Positions 29,105-36,480 of a stretch of DNA of 51,040 nt are shown here, piece after piece. The notes below the pieces were generated by a model that saw nothing but the letters and a program-made list of their open reading frames with translations, made no database searches and was not told the DNA's origin. This DNA is from Paenibacillus sp. oral taxon 786 str. D14 (GTDB lineage Bacteria; Bacillota; Bacilli; Paenibacillales; Paenibacillaceae), in assembly GCF_000159955.1 (NCBI RefSeq), contig NZ_GG695977.1, positions 112,089-163,128 on the forward strand, in the 5' to 3' direction. Position 1 is the stretch's first letter. The number at the start of each line of letters is the position of its first letter. Position numbers and translations under genes: made by a program.

Positions 29105-29710
29105 ATGGATACCGCAAATTTGCGCCGGATTATTCTTGCTTCCACTTCACCTCGCAGGCGTGAATTAGTCGCATCTCTGGCGATTCCTTTCGAAGTGGTA
29201 CCAAGCCATACAGAGGAATCTTTCGAAGCATCGTTATCGCCGGAGCAAATCGTGATGGAGCTTGCCGGGCGCAAAGCGGAAGCCGTTTACCGGGGGCTTG
29301 ATCCTTCGGCAGACCGCAATGCGGTGATCGTCGGGAGCGATACGATCGTGGTCCGAGACGGCGAAGTTTTGGGTAAACCGAAGGACACCCAAGAGGCAGC
29401 GGATATGCTGCGAAGCCTGCAGGGACGAGAGCATGTGGTGTATACTGGCGTAGCCTGCATGGACGCCTTAACGGGGCGACGTCACGTTGATTACCGGGCG
29501 ACGACTGTAAGGATGAAGGCATTGACCGAAGCGGAAATTCAAGCCTACGCCCGCAGCGGGGAAGGATTGGACAAGGCTGGGGCCTATGCGATTCAAGGAC
29601 TTGGCGCTACGATCGTTACTGGAATTGAAGGATGTTATTTTAATGTGGTCGGCTTGCCGGTCTCGCTGCTCGTGGACATGCTGAAGGATTTCGACATTCA
29701 GGTGCTGTAA
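29105..29710 (+). CDS. maf: Maf-family nucleotide pyrophosphatase
   Basis: Maf proteins hydrolyse non-canonical or pyrimidine nucleoside triphosphates; overexpression in B. subtilis blocks septation. The 201-aa protein has the Maf signature LASTSPRRRELV near the start, GSDTIVVRDGEVLGKPKD in the middle and GYAIQGLG-like DKAGAYAIQGLG. ATG 29105 follows AAAGGAGAG; an upstream in-frame ATG at 28997 has no ribosome binding site and is rejected. maf-radC-mreB order matches B. subtilis. Confidence 0.95.
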   Translation: MDTANLRRIILASTSPRRRELVASLAIPFEVVPSHTEESFEASLSPEQIVMELAGRKAEAVYRGLDPSADRNAVIVGSDTIVVRDGEVLGKPKDTQEAADMLRSLQGREHVVYTGVACMDALTGRRHVDYRATTVRMKALTEAEIQAYARSGEGLDKAGAYAIQGLGATIVTGIEGCYFNVVGLPVSLLVDMLKDFDIQVL

Positions 29711-29729
29711 GCAGGAGGCTGAGCTTGCC

Positions 29730-29789
29730 GTGATGGCAGGTCATCGGGAAGTGATAAAGCATATCCTTCCGAACTTAGGACGGGCGTAA
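29730..29789 (+). CDS. Possible 19-residue small ORF between maf and radC
   Basis: AGGAGG at 29713-29718 precedes GTG 29730 (followed immediately by ATG 29733) by 11 bases. The frame encodes MMAGHREVIKHILPNLGRA and stops at 29787. It is a basic, helix-prone peptide. The rest of the gap up to radC can form a hairpin (CGGG/CCCG nested within CCGGAAT/ATTCGG, about 29790-29823). This may be a leader peptide affecting radC translation, or chance. No homologue is known to me. Confidence 0.25.
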   Translation: MMAGHREVIKHILPNLGRA

Positions 29790-29838
29790 CCGGAATAACC
29801 GGGAGCGACCCGAACCCATTCGGAAGCGGGGGATAGCG

Positions 29839-30534
29839 ATGGAACAAGCACAAACTCCCTATATGCTGCGTGATCTTCCTTCTGAGGAGCGGCCAAGGGA
29901 ACGAATGATCAAATACGGAGCGGGGGCGCTCAGCCATGCGGAATTGCTGGCGATCCTGCTCCGCACAGGAACACGCCAGGAATCGGCAGTTCATATGGCC
30001 CAGCGATTGCTCGCCGAATTAGGCGGGCTGCGCGGGCTGGTTGATGTCAGCCTGGAAGAGATGACGAACCTGAAAGGCATCGGACCTGCGAAAGCGGTCC
30101 AGCTGAAGGCAGGGATTGAGTTGGGGCAGCGACTGGCCAAGTCACGTCTTCCGGATCAAGCAGTAATCCGCAGTCCGCACGATGCGGCTGAGCTATTGAT
30201 GGAGCAAATGCGCTATTTGCAGAAAGAGCATTTTGTATGTCTTTTTTTGAATACAAAAAATCATATCATTGCTCAAGAGACGCTTTCGATCGGAAGCCTG
30301 AACGCATCGATTGTGCATCCGCGCGAGGTGTTCCGGGCTGCGATCAAATGCAGCAGCGCTTCCGTCGTATGTGCGCACAATCATCCCAGCGGCGATCCCA
30401 CTCCAAGCCCGGAGGATATCCGGATGACGCGTAGGCTTTGCGAAGCGGGGGAAATTATCGGCATCGATGTGCTCGATCACATCGTCATCGGGGACGGCAA
30501 GTTCGTCAGTTTGAAAGAACGGGGCTTGATGTAA
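29839..30534 (+). CDS. radC: RadC (JAB/MPN domain protein)
   Basis: The 231-aa protein has an N-terminal helix-hairpin-helix region (LKGIGPAKAVQLKAGIELG, about residues 76-94) and a C-terminal JAB metalloprotease-like domain. The metal motif is in CAHNHPSGDPTPSPEDI (H-x-H plus downstream Asp). Originally linked to DNA repair, its activity is unsettled. No strong Shine-Dalgarno precedes ATG 29839 (GCGGGGGATAGCG). A duplicated repeat unit begins 6 bases after the stop. Confidence 0.95.
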   Translation: MEQAQTPYMLRDLPSEERPRERMIKYGAGALSHAELLAILLRTGTRQESAVHMAQRLLAELGGLRGLVDVSLEEMTNLKGIGPAKAVQLKAGIELGQRLAKSRLPDQAVIRSPHDAAELLMEQMRYLQKEHFVCLFLNTKNHIIAQETLSIGSLNASIVHPREVFRAAIKCSSASVVCAHNHPSGDPTPSPEDIRMTRRLCEAGEIIGIDVLDHIVIGDGKFVSLKERGLM

Positions 30535-30540
30535 CTTCAG

Positions 30541-30613
30541 TGAATTCAAGATTCGCCGTCGAACTTGCATCATTGATGAACTTCGTGATCGGAAGATGAC
30601 TTTTTGAACAACC
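30541..30613. repeat. 73-bp direct repeat, copy A
   Basis: Identical base for base to 30726-30798. It begins TGAATTCAAGATTCGCCGTC and ends TTTTTGAACAACC. It corresponds to only the right-hand part of the longer element downstream, so copy A is a partial (half) element lying 6 bases after the radC stop. Confidence 0.9.
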
Positions 30614-30625
30614 GTTTCAATGAAG

Positions 30626-30794
30626 GTTCAAACAAGTCAGGTTTCGAGCACCAAGAAGATTGGATGAAGCTAGGGGCTGAGTAGCGGAGCGTAGACAGAT
30701 CTACGTGAGCAACGGAAGGCCCGGCTGAATTCAAGATTCGCCGTCGAACTTGCATCATTGATGAACTTCGTGATCGGAAGATGACTTTTTGAAC
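30626..30794. repeat. Full-length copy of the palindromic intergenic repeat (about 169 bp)
   Basis: Imperfect inverted ends are GTTCAAACAAGTCA (30626-30639) and TGACTTTTTGAAC (30782-30794). Inside are a small hairpin, CGTAGA-CAGA-TCTACG at about 30690-30705, and the GGTTTCGAGCACC segment shared with the short copy near folC. The right part (to 30798) is duplicated exactly as copy A. No transposase or coding frame is present. With copy A it fills the 307-base radC-mreB gap. Confidence 0.75.
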
Positions 30795-30798
30795 AACC
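30726..30798. repeat. 73-bp direct repeat, copy B
   Basis: Exact duplicate of 30541-30613, offset by 185 bases. It forms the right end of the full-length element and places TGACTTTTTGAAC directly before the mreB -10 region. Confidence 0.9.
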
Positions 30799-30809
30799 TC
30801 TAATATAAT
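30781..30809 (+). promoter_or_regulatory. Candidate mreB promoter overlapping the repeat end
   Basis: TATAAT (30804-30809) lies 17 bases after ATGACT (30781-30786), which matches TTGACA at four of six positions and belongs to the repeat's right arm. If used, the -35 region would be supplied by the repeat. Confidence 0.4.
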
Positions 30810-30841
30810 AGGTTAGATACAGAAGGAAAGGAAGAAGCAGC

Positions 30842-31876
30842 ATGTTGGGTGGCTTTACAAAAGACTTGGGAATTGATTTAGGGACGGCAAATACGTTGGT
30901 ATATACGAGAGGCAAGGGCATTATCGTCCGCGAGCCTTCGGTGGTAGCGATTCATACCGACACGAAAAACATCGTGGCCGTCGGAGAATCGGCCAAGAAG
31001 ATGATCGGCAGAACCCCCGGCAACATTCGGGCGATCCGTCCGATGAAGGATGGCGTGATCGCTGATTTCGATACAACGGCAACGATGATTAAATATTTTA
31101 TTGGTCAAGCGCAGAAGAAACGTTCGTTGTTCCAGCGCCACCCGAACGTGATGGTTTGCGTACCGTCGGGGATCACGGCCGTTGAGCAGCGGGCTGTTGA
31201 GGACGCGACGAAGCAAGCAGGTGCACGCGAAGCTTACACGATCGAGGAGCCGTTCGCCGCGGCGATTGGCGCAGATTTGCCGGTTTGGGAACCTACCGGC
31301 AGCATGGTCGTGGACATCGGCGGCGGGACGACGGAAGTTGCGGTGATCTCGCTGGGCGGGATCGTCACCAGCAAATCCGTCCGCGTGGCAGGCGATGAAA
31401 TGGATGAAGCGATCATCCAATATATCAAGCGCCAATACAACCTGATGATCGGGGAAAGAACCGCCGAGCAGCTGAAGATGGATATCGGCTCCGCACTTGC
31501 GCTGGAGAAGGTTGAAACGATGGAAATCCGCGGACGCGACCTCGTGACAGGACTGCCGAAGACGATCACGATCACTTCTGACGAGATCTCCGAAGCGCTG
31601 AGCGATACGGTGGGTGCAATCGTGGACGCGGTGAAAGTCACTTTGGAGAAATGCCCGCCGGAACTCGCAGCAGACATTATGGACCGGGGAATCGTATTGA
31701 CCGGCGGCGGCGCGTTGCTGCGTAACCTGGATAAACTGCTGGCCGGCGAAACCGGCATGCCGGTGATTGTGGCGGAGAATCCGCTTGACTGTGTGGCGAT
31801 CGGTACGGGCCGGGCTTTGGATAATATCCACTTATTCAAATCGAAAAGTAGTTCAGCCCTTCGTTCCAAGCGATAA
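30842..31876 (+). CDS. mreB: MreB, actin-like cell-shape protein
   Basis: MreB filaments guide lateral wall synthesis in rods. The 344-aa protein has the actin-fold phosphate loops: [10 protein letters not shown] (about residues 12-21) and [16 protein letters not shown] (about 160-175), plus the adenosine motif [15 protein letters not shown]. The ATG follows GGAAAGGAAG. mreB is followed by mreC and mreD, as in most rods, with minCD and rodA after them, forming a shape/division cluster. Confidence 0.97.
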   Translation: MLGGFTKDLGIDLGTANTLVYTRGKGIIVREPSVVAIHTDTKNIVAVGESAKKMIGRTPGNIRAIRPMKDGVIADFDTTATMIKYFIGQAQKKRSLFQRHPNVMVCVPSGITAVEQRAVEDATKQAGAREAYTIEEPFAAAIGADLPVWEPTGSMVVDIGGGTTEVAVISLGGIVTSKSVRVAGDEMDEAIIQYIKRQYNLMIGERTAEQLKMDIGSALALEKVETMEIRGRDLVTGLPKTITITSDEISEALSDTVGAIVDAVKVTLEKCPPELAADIMDRGIVLTGGGALLRNLDKLLAGETGMPVIVAENPLDCVAIGTGRALDNIHLFKSKSSSALRSKR

Positions 31877-31913
31877 TTTCGCGCGGAAGAAGGCACCCCT
31901 GATATCAAAGCGG

Positions 31914-31934
31914 CGCCGTCCTGAATTGGACGGC
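31914..31934 (+). terminator. Weak hairpin between mreB and mreC
   Basis: GCCGTC and GACGGC arms around a short loop, shortly followed by a T5 run (CCGTTTTTCC). This may partly terminate or attenuate mreB read-through into mreC. The T-run is not directly adjacent to the stem. Confidence 0.35.
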
Positions 31935-31981
31935 CAATGCCGTTTTTCCAAGAAATCATGTATGGTTGGAGGGTGCGAAAA

Positions 31982-32851
31982 CTGTTTAAGCTGCTTGGCA
32001 ACAAAAGATTATTTATTTTGTTGATGGGACTTATTTTGTTTATTGCGGTGATGGGGTTTACGCTGGGGCCAAGAACCAGCTTGTCCTGGCCGGAGAAATT
32101 CGTCAAGGACACGGTTGGCTTCGTGCAATACGTGTTTTACAAGCCCGCTAGCTATGTAGCGGGCTTCTTTGAAGATATTTCGAACCTGCGCGCGCTGCAG
32201 GAGGAGAACGAGCAGCTCAAGATCGCTTTGGCGCACTATACACGTGACAAAGCGACGTATAACTGGATTGCTCAAGAAAACGAACGGTTGAAGAATAAGC
32301 TCGATTTCACTGAAGCGCAAAAGAGACTCTACGATTACACCTGGAAAATTGCCCAGGTCATCAGCGTTAATGACGATCCTGTCAATCGCACGATCGTGGT
32401 TAATTTAGGGGCTCGGGAAGGCGTGAAAGAGGGGATGGCTGTCTCCTCCGATAAAGGCTTGGTTGGCGTGATCAGTCATGTCAGCAACTTTACGTCCACC
32501 GTCCGCCTTGCGACCTCAATGGATGCCAAGGACCCGAACTCTAACGGCATCGCCGTGACGGCACAAGGGAAGGAAAACGACGTCTTTGGCATGATCGAAA
32601 CGTTTGATCGCGAGCAGGGAATGTTCCTCATGACGCGCATTGAAGATGCCACTCCGCTGAAGAAAGGGGATACCATCGTCTCCTCCGGGATCGGCGGCGT
32701 ATTTCCTCGCGGGATGGTGATCGGCACGGTGAAGGACATTCAGGTTGGCGAATACGGGCTGACGTATACCGCTACGGTGGAACCTGCTGCGAACTTCACC
32801 GACTGGAAGGAACTATTTATCGTATTCGAACCGGAAGGTGAAGGCGAGTGA
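31982..32851 (+). CDS. mreC: MreC, rod-shape-determining membrane protein
   Basis: MreC is a bitopic protein linking MreB to the wall machinery. One N-terminal transmembrane helix (about residues 10-28), a coiled coil (about 60-105) and the two-barrel periplasmic-side domain (VVNLGAREGVKEGMAV, then DTIVSSGIGGVFPRGMVIG) are all visible. The start is unusual. GGAGGG (31968-31973) is ideally placed, 8 bases, for CTG 31982, giving LFKLLGNKRLF. GTG 31973 overlaps the ribosome binding site and ATG 31958 has none. I list CTG but the other two are possible. The stop overlaps mreD. Confidence 0.93.
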   Translation: MFKLLGNKRLFILLMGLILFIAVMGFTLGPRTSLSWPEKFVKDTVGFVQYVFYKPASYVAGFFEDISNLRALQEENEQLKIALAHYTRDKATYNWIAQENERLKNKLDFTEAQKRLYDYTWKIAQVISVNDDPVNRTIVVNLGAREGVKEGMAVSSDKGLVGVISHVSNFTSTVRLATSMDAKDPNSNGIAVTAQGKENDVFGMIETFDREQGMFLMTRIEDATPLKKGDTIVSSGIGGVFPRGMVIGTVKDIQVGEYGLTYTATVEPAANFTDWKELFIVFEPEGEGE

Positions 32852-33378
32852 ACAAGCGCAAACTGATTTTAATTCTGCTGCTGTTCCTCTTGTTCATTCT
32901 TGAGGGAACTTTGGTTCCTTGGCTGATCCCTACGGCATGGCAGACGCGGATTGCCCCGCATCTGGTTTACGTCGTTATTCTATATTTCTCCGTTTATGAG
33001 AACCGGCATACGGGGCTGATCCTTGGTCTGGTCTTTGGGATGTTGCACGATATCGTTTTTTACGGGGCGTTGATCGGAGCCTACTCCTTCGCTATGGGGT
33101 TGTCCGGCTATCTGCTGGGGCTCTTGTCCCGCAACCAGCGGGCACCGCTGCCGCTGATGATGATCGTCGTGCTGCTGGGCGGCCTGCTGCTGGATTCGAT
33201 TCTGTTCGGTACGTATACGCTGTTTGAACTGATACACCAGCCGTATACATGGGCGTTGAAAAATCACATTATCCCAAACGTTTTGGTGCAGTTCGTATTT
33301 GCTTTGGCGATATACGTACCGCTGCGTCGGCAGCTCGAAATCATTACCCGCAGACGCTCTCCCGAGGAGAACGCTTGA
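32848..33378 (+). CDS. mreD: MreD, rod-shape-determining integral membrane protein
   Basis: The 176-aa product is strongly hydrophobic with about five transmembrane helices (first KLILILLLFLLFILEGTL). It has the MreD-like NRHTGLILGLVFGMLHDIVF segment. The GTG start overlaps the mreC stop by 4 bases, so translation is coupled. MreD works with MreC and RodA in the elongation complex. Confidence 0.93.
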   Translation: MNKRKLILILLLFLLFILEGTLVPWLIPTAWQTRIAPHLVYVVILYFSVYENRHTGLILGLVFGMLHDIVFYGALIGAYSFAMGLSGYLLGLLSRNQRAPLPLMMIVVLLGGLLLDSILFGTYTLFELIHQPYTWALKNHIIPNVLVQFVFALAIYVPLRRQLEIITRRRSPEENA

Positions 33379-33457
33379 CTTCCCGCTTATTTTGCTTGCT
33401 GTAAGCAGGAACTTTTCCGCTTCGGCGCGAATTGATTAGGGGGGGAGGGACAGGCTC

Positions 33458-34117
33458 ATGACAGTAAAATCCAACCACGTGACGATTAAAGGCGTAAAAG
33501 ATGGCCTGGTTTTCCTGCTGGACGACAAATGCGATTTTTCGAGTCTTCTGGAGGAATTAAAGTATAAATTGGAATTTAGCCATCAACATATCTTGACTGG
33601 GCCGATCATCCATGTCGATGTGAAGCTGGGGATGCGACTCGTCACTGAGGATCAGAAGGACATGATTCTTGATATATTAAAGCAAAAAGGCAATCTGCTT
33701 GTCCGCTCCTTTGAGATGCCGGAAATTGTTCGGGCGGATGCGCCGGGAGCGCTGACGACGATTGCGGGGATTGTCCGCTCGGGTCAGGTGCTGCATCATG
33801 AGGGCAACCTGCTGTTTATCGGCGATGTGAATCCCGGGGGGACGATTCGCTGTACCGGCGACATTCTGATTCTCGGCGCTCTGCGCGGGATGGCCCATGC
33901 AGGCTTTGAGGGCAACGAGAATTCGATCATTGCAGCTTCGTACTTGTCTCCAACGCAGCTTCGAATCGCGGAAACGATCAGCCGGCCCCCGGATGAATGG
34001 GAGAACCGGGAGACGAGCATGGAGTTCGCTTTTCTACGGGAAGGGAAGATGCAGATCGACAAAATCATCAATATCACCCGGGTGAGACCGGACCTTAACG
34101 TGTTTAAAGGGGTGTGA
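33458..34117 (+). CDS. minC: MinC, septum-site inhibitor
   Basis: MinC blocks FtsZ ring formation away from midcell. The 219-aa protein has an N-terminal FtsZ-inhibiting domain (to about residue 100) and a C-terminal beta-helix dimerisation domain containing RSGQVLHHEGNLLFIGDVNPGG and GDILILGALRGMAHAG, which are MinC-typical. Start ATG follows GGGGGGAGGG. Only 3 bases separate it from minD. No minE is visible nearby, as expected for Gram-positives, which use DivIVA. Confidence 0.95.
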   Translation: MTVKSNHVTIKGVKDGLVFLLDDKCDFSSLLEELKYKLEFSHQHILTGPIIHVDVKLGMRLVTEDQKDMILDILKQKGNLLVRSFEMPEIVRADAPGALTTIAGIVRSGQVLHHEGNLLFIGDVNPGGTIRCTGDILILGALRGMAHAGFEGNENSIIAASYLSPTQLRIAETISRPPDEWENRETSMEFAFLREGKMQIDKIINITRVRPDLNVFKGV

Positions 34118-34120
34118 ATC

Positions 34121-34918
34121 ATGGGACAAGCTATCGTAATAACGTCCGGTAAAGGCGGGGTGGGCAAAACCACGACCTCGGCCAATATCGGCACGGCGCT
34201 TGCGCTTCTGGGGAAAAAAGTGTGTTTAGTGGATACGGACATCGGTTTGCGAAATTTGGACGTAGTCATGGGGCTCGAAAATCGGATCATTTATGATTTG
34301 ATCGACGTGGCCGAAGGTCGCTGCCGACTGAATCAAGCGCTGGTGAAGGATAAGCGGTTCGATGAGCTGTATATGCTGCCGGCGGCGCAAACGAAGGATA
34401 AAAACGCGATTTCGCCAGATCAGGTCAAAGACATCGTTCTGGAACTGAAGAAGGAATTTGAATTCGTAATTATCGACTGCCCGGCGGGGATTGAGCAAGG
34501 GTTTAAGAACGCGATTGCCGGGGCGGATCAGGCGATCGTGGTCACAACGCCGGAACATGCCGCTGTACGCGATGCGGACCGAATTATCGGGCTCTTGGAG
34601 AACTCGCATATCGCTTCGCCGAAGCTGGTTGTGAACCGGATTAAAATCAATATGATGAAATCCGGGGATATGCTGGATATTGAAGGAATCCTTCAGGTGT
34701 TAAACATCGATCTGATCGGCATCGTGCCAGACGATGAGAAGGTCATTAAAGCCGCCAACAGCGGCGAACCGACGGTAATGAATCCGGACTCTTCGGCTGC
34801 GATTGCCTACCGCAACATCGCGCGGCGGATTTTGGGCGACACCGTGCCGCTGATGCTGCTGGATCAGAAGAAGGGCGTATTTACGCGCTTTAAGAAGTTT
34901 TTTGGAATGGGTGGATAA
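34121..34918 (+). CDS. minD: MinD, membrane-binding ATPase for division-site placement
   Basis: MinD recruits MinC to the membrane. The 265-aa protein has the deviant Walker A SGKGGVGKTT (about residues 9-18), DTDIGLRNLDVVMGLENR and the conserved DCPAGIEQG. Its C-terminal amphipathic tail (GVFTRFKKFFGMGG) matches membrane-targeting sequences of the family. It directly follows minC and precedes rodA by 3 bases, so it belongs to the mre-min-rodA transcription unit. Confidence 0.97.
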   Translation: MGQAIVITSGKGGVGKTTTSANIGTALALLGKKVCLVDTDIGLRNLDVVMGLENRIIYDLIDVAEGRCRLNQALVKDKRFDELYMLPAAQTKDKNAISPDQVKDIVLELKKEFEFVIIDCPAGIEQGFKNAIAGADQAIVVTTPEHAAVRDADRIIGLLENSHIASPKLVVNRIKINMMKSGDMLDIEGILQVLNIDLIGIVPDDEKVIKAANSGEPTVMNPDSSAAIAYRNIARRILGDTVPLMLLDQKKGVFTRFKKFFGMGG

Positions 34919-34921
34919 CCG

Positions 34922-36067
34922 TTGTTTTTTAAACTTAAACATGTGGACTGGCTGATGGTAGGGATACTTGCTTTGTTTATGGTGTTTAGTACCCTCCTGG
35001 TGCGCAGTGCCATTGCTCCATATGAGACGGAATTCCAGTGGTATGATCTGAAGACGATCATATTTTACTTGCTAGGGTTCGTGGTCGTGTTCGGTATGGC
35101 TTTGGTGGATTACCGTACGTTGCTTCGGTACAGCTGGTATGTGTACGGAGCAGGCTGCGTGCTGCTGGTGCTCGTCTACCTGTTTGCGCCGGAAATCAAC
35201 GGGGCGCGCAGCTGGTTCAAGATTGGCGGGTTGCAATTTCAGCCGGCCGAATTGGTTAAGGTTATTCTCATTTTGACGACGGGGTATTTATTAGGCAAAA
35301 AAATGGGGCAACCGCTTCACTTCCGGCGCGACATTATTCCGATCACGCTGGTGACGCTGCTGCCGTTTTTTTTGGTATTGATTCAACCGGACTTGGGAAA
35401 TGCCATCATTTATCTCGTCGTGTTGGTAGGGATGCTGTGGATCGGCAATGCCAGATACAGCCACGTCTTGATCGGTTTAACCGCGGCGGTAGCGGGATTG
35501 ATTCTGTTCGTCACGTTGTTTAACGCCTATAATACGCAGATTCAAGACTATTTAGCGAAGCATCAGAAGCTTCACTGGTATCAGCGGATCAACACGTTTA
35601 TCAACCCGGATCAAGCGTCGAGCGACGATCGGCACCAATCCAACTATGCCAAGATCGCCATCGGCTCCGGGGGACTGCTCGGCGACGGTTACATGAAAGG
35701 CGACTTAAAGAACAAGAAATTCGTTCCGTATCCGTATTCGGACTCGATTTTTGTTGTCGTTGGCGAGGAGTTTGGGTTCATCGGGGCATCGGTGCTGCTG
35801 TTGCTCTACTTCTTGTTCATTTACAGGATGATCTTAATCGCCCTGCATTGCATTGATAAACGAGGCGCCTACATGATTGTTGGTATCGTTGCGATGTTCC
35901 TGTTCCAAATCTTCGAGAACGTCGGGATGATGATCGGCCTGATGCCGATTACCGGGATTACGTTGCCGTTCATCAGCTATGGAGGAACCTCGCTGCTCAT
36001 CAATATGTTATGTATCGGACTGGTGTTCAGCATTAAGCTGCATCAGGAGAAATATAAGGTGGATTAG
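34922..36067 (+). CDS. rodA: RodA, SEDS-family glycan polymerase
   Basis: RodA polymerises lateral-wall glycan strands. The 381-aa protein has about ten transmembrane helices and SEDS motifs: INGARSWFKIGGLQFQPAELVK, IQPDLGNAIIY and the C-terminal PITGITLPFISYGGTSLL. TTG 34922 follows GGGTGG of the minD end. FtsW and SpoVE share these motifs; placement beside mreBCD and the sequence INGARSW favour RodA. B. subtilis has no rodA here, so its presence is a local difference. A terminator follows. Confidence 0.9.
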   Translation: MFFKLKHVDWLMVGILALFMVFSTLLVRSAIAPYETEFQWYDLKTIIFYLLGFVVVFGMALVDYRTLLRYSWYVYGAGCVLLVLVYLFAPEINGARSWFKIGGLQFQPAELVKVILILTTGYLLGKKMGQPLHFRRDIIPITLVTLLPFFLVLIQPDLGNAIIYLVVLVGMLWIGNARYSHVLIGLTAAVAGLILFVTLFNAYNTQIQDYLAKHQKLHWYQRINTFINPDQASSDDRHQSNYAKIAIGSGGLLGDGYMKGDLKNKKFVPYPYSDSIFVVVGEEFGFIGASVLLLLYFLFIYRMILIALHCIDKRGAYMIVGIVAMFLFQIFENVGMMIGLMPITGITLPFISYGGTSLLINMLCIGLVFSIKLHQEKYKVD

Positions 36068-36072
36068 GATAT

Positions 36073-36098
36073 ACCGGTGCCGGCAGCACCGGTTTTTT
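36073..36098 (+). terminator. Terminator after rodA
   Basis: ACCGGTGC (36073-36080) pairs perfectly with GCACCGGT (36086-36093), followed by T6. Confidence 0.92.
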
Positions 36099-36123
36099 GG
36101 TTTATTGACCACCGCTGCACCTC

Positions 36124-36312
36124 ATAGAGGTAAAAGATGGCCTTATTTTTGCGAAGTCAAAGAGATTGGCTGAAATAAGGTCATTTTTTTCCCTTATTCG
36201 TGAGAACTCCAGGATGTTTGTTGGTGAAGTCGCATCAATAAGGCCCAAAATTACCGTTATGATGTGCGCTTGAAGATAAACGTGGTGGAATAAGAACATA
36301 AATTACCTCTAT
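36124..36312. repeat. MITE-like element with 10-bp inverted ends
   Basis: ATAGAGGTAA (36124-36133) and its exact inverse TTACCTCTAT (36303-36312) bound a 189-bp A+T-rich segment. Inside are two successive hairpins built from the same CCTTATT/AATAAGG motif: 36139-36148 with 36173-36182, and 36192-36198 with 36237-36243. There is no ribosome-binding site or plausible gene; a 65-codon minus-strand frame spans most of it but lacks gene features. Base composition differs clearly from the flanks. It occupies the 413-base rodA-spoIVFA gap together with a candidate sigma-E promoter. Confidence 0.7.
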
Positions 36313-36354
36313 TCACTTCCCAGCTCAGGAGCGATTAGGCGGATCTCCAAGCTT

Positions 36355-36385
36355 GTTCATATTCCATTCCTGTGGCTCATAAGTA
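36355..36385 (+). promoter_or_regulatory. Candidate sigma-E promoter of spoIVFAB
   Basis: GTTCATATT (36355-36363), 14 bases, CATAAGTA (36378-36385) fits the sigma-E pattern well. spoIVFAB is sigma-E dependent in B. subtilis. Confidence 0.5.
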
Positions 36386-36480
36386 TGTAGTACAGGCCCT
36401 GCCAGAGAAGAAGGCAGCGGCAGGAACGGATGACTTATGGGACAACCACGAATTGTGGAGCGGAGCGGGGGGATAAGAGC

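Noticed and set aside
30541..30798. CRISPR or insertion-sequence remnant
   Set aside because: Only two direct copies with one unique spacer and no transposase frame; better described as a palindromic intergenic repeat.
36102..36299. 65-codon minus-strand ORF in the rodA-spoIVFA gap
   Set aside because: It lies almost wholly within the MITE-like element, lacks a ribosome binding site and has no gene-like features.
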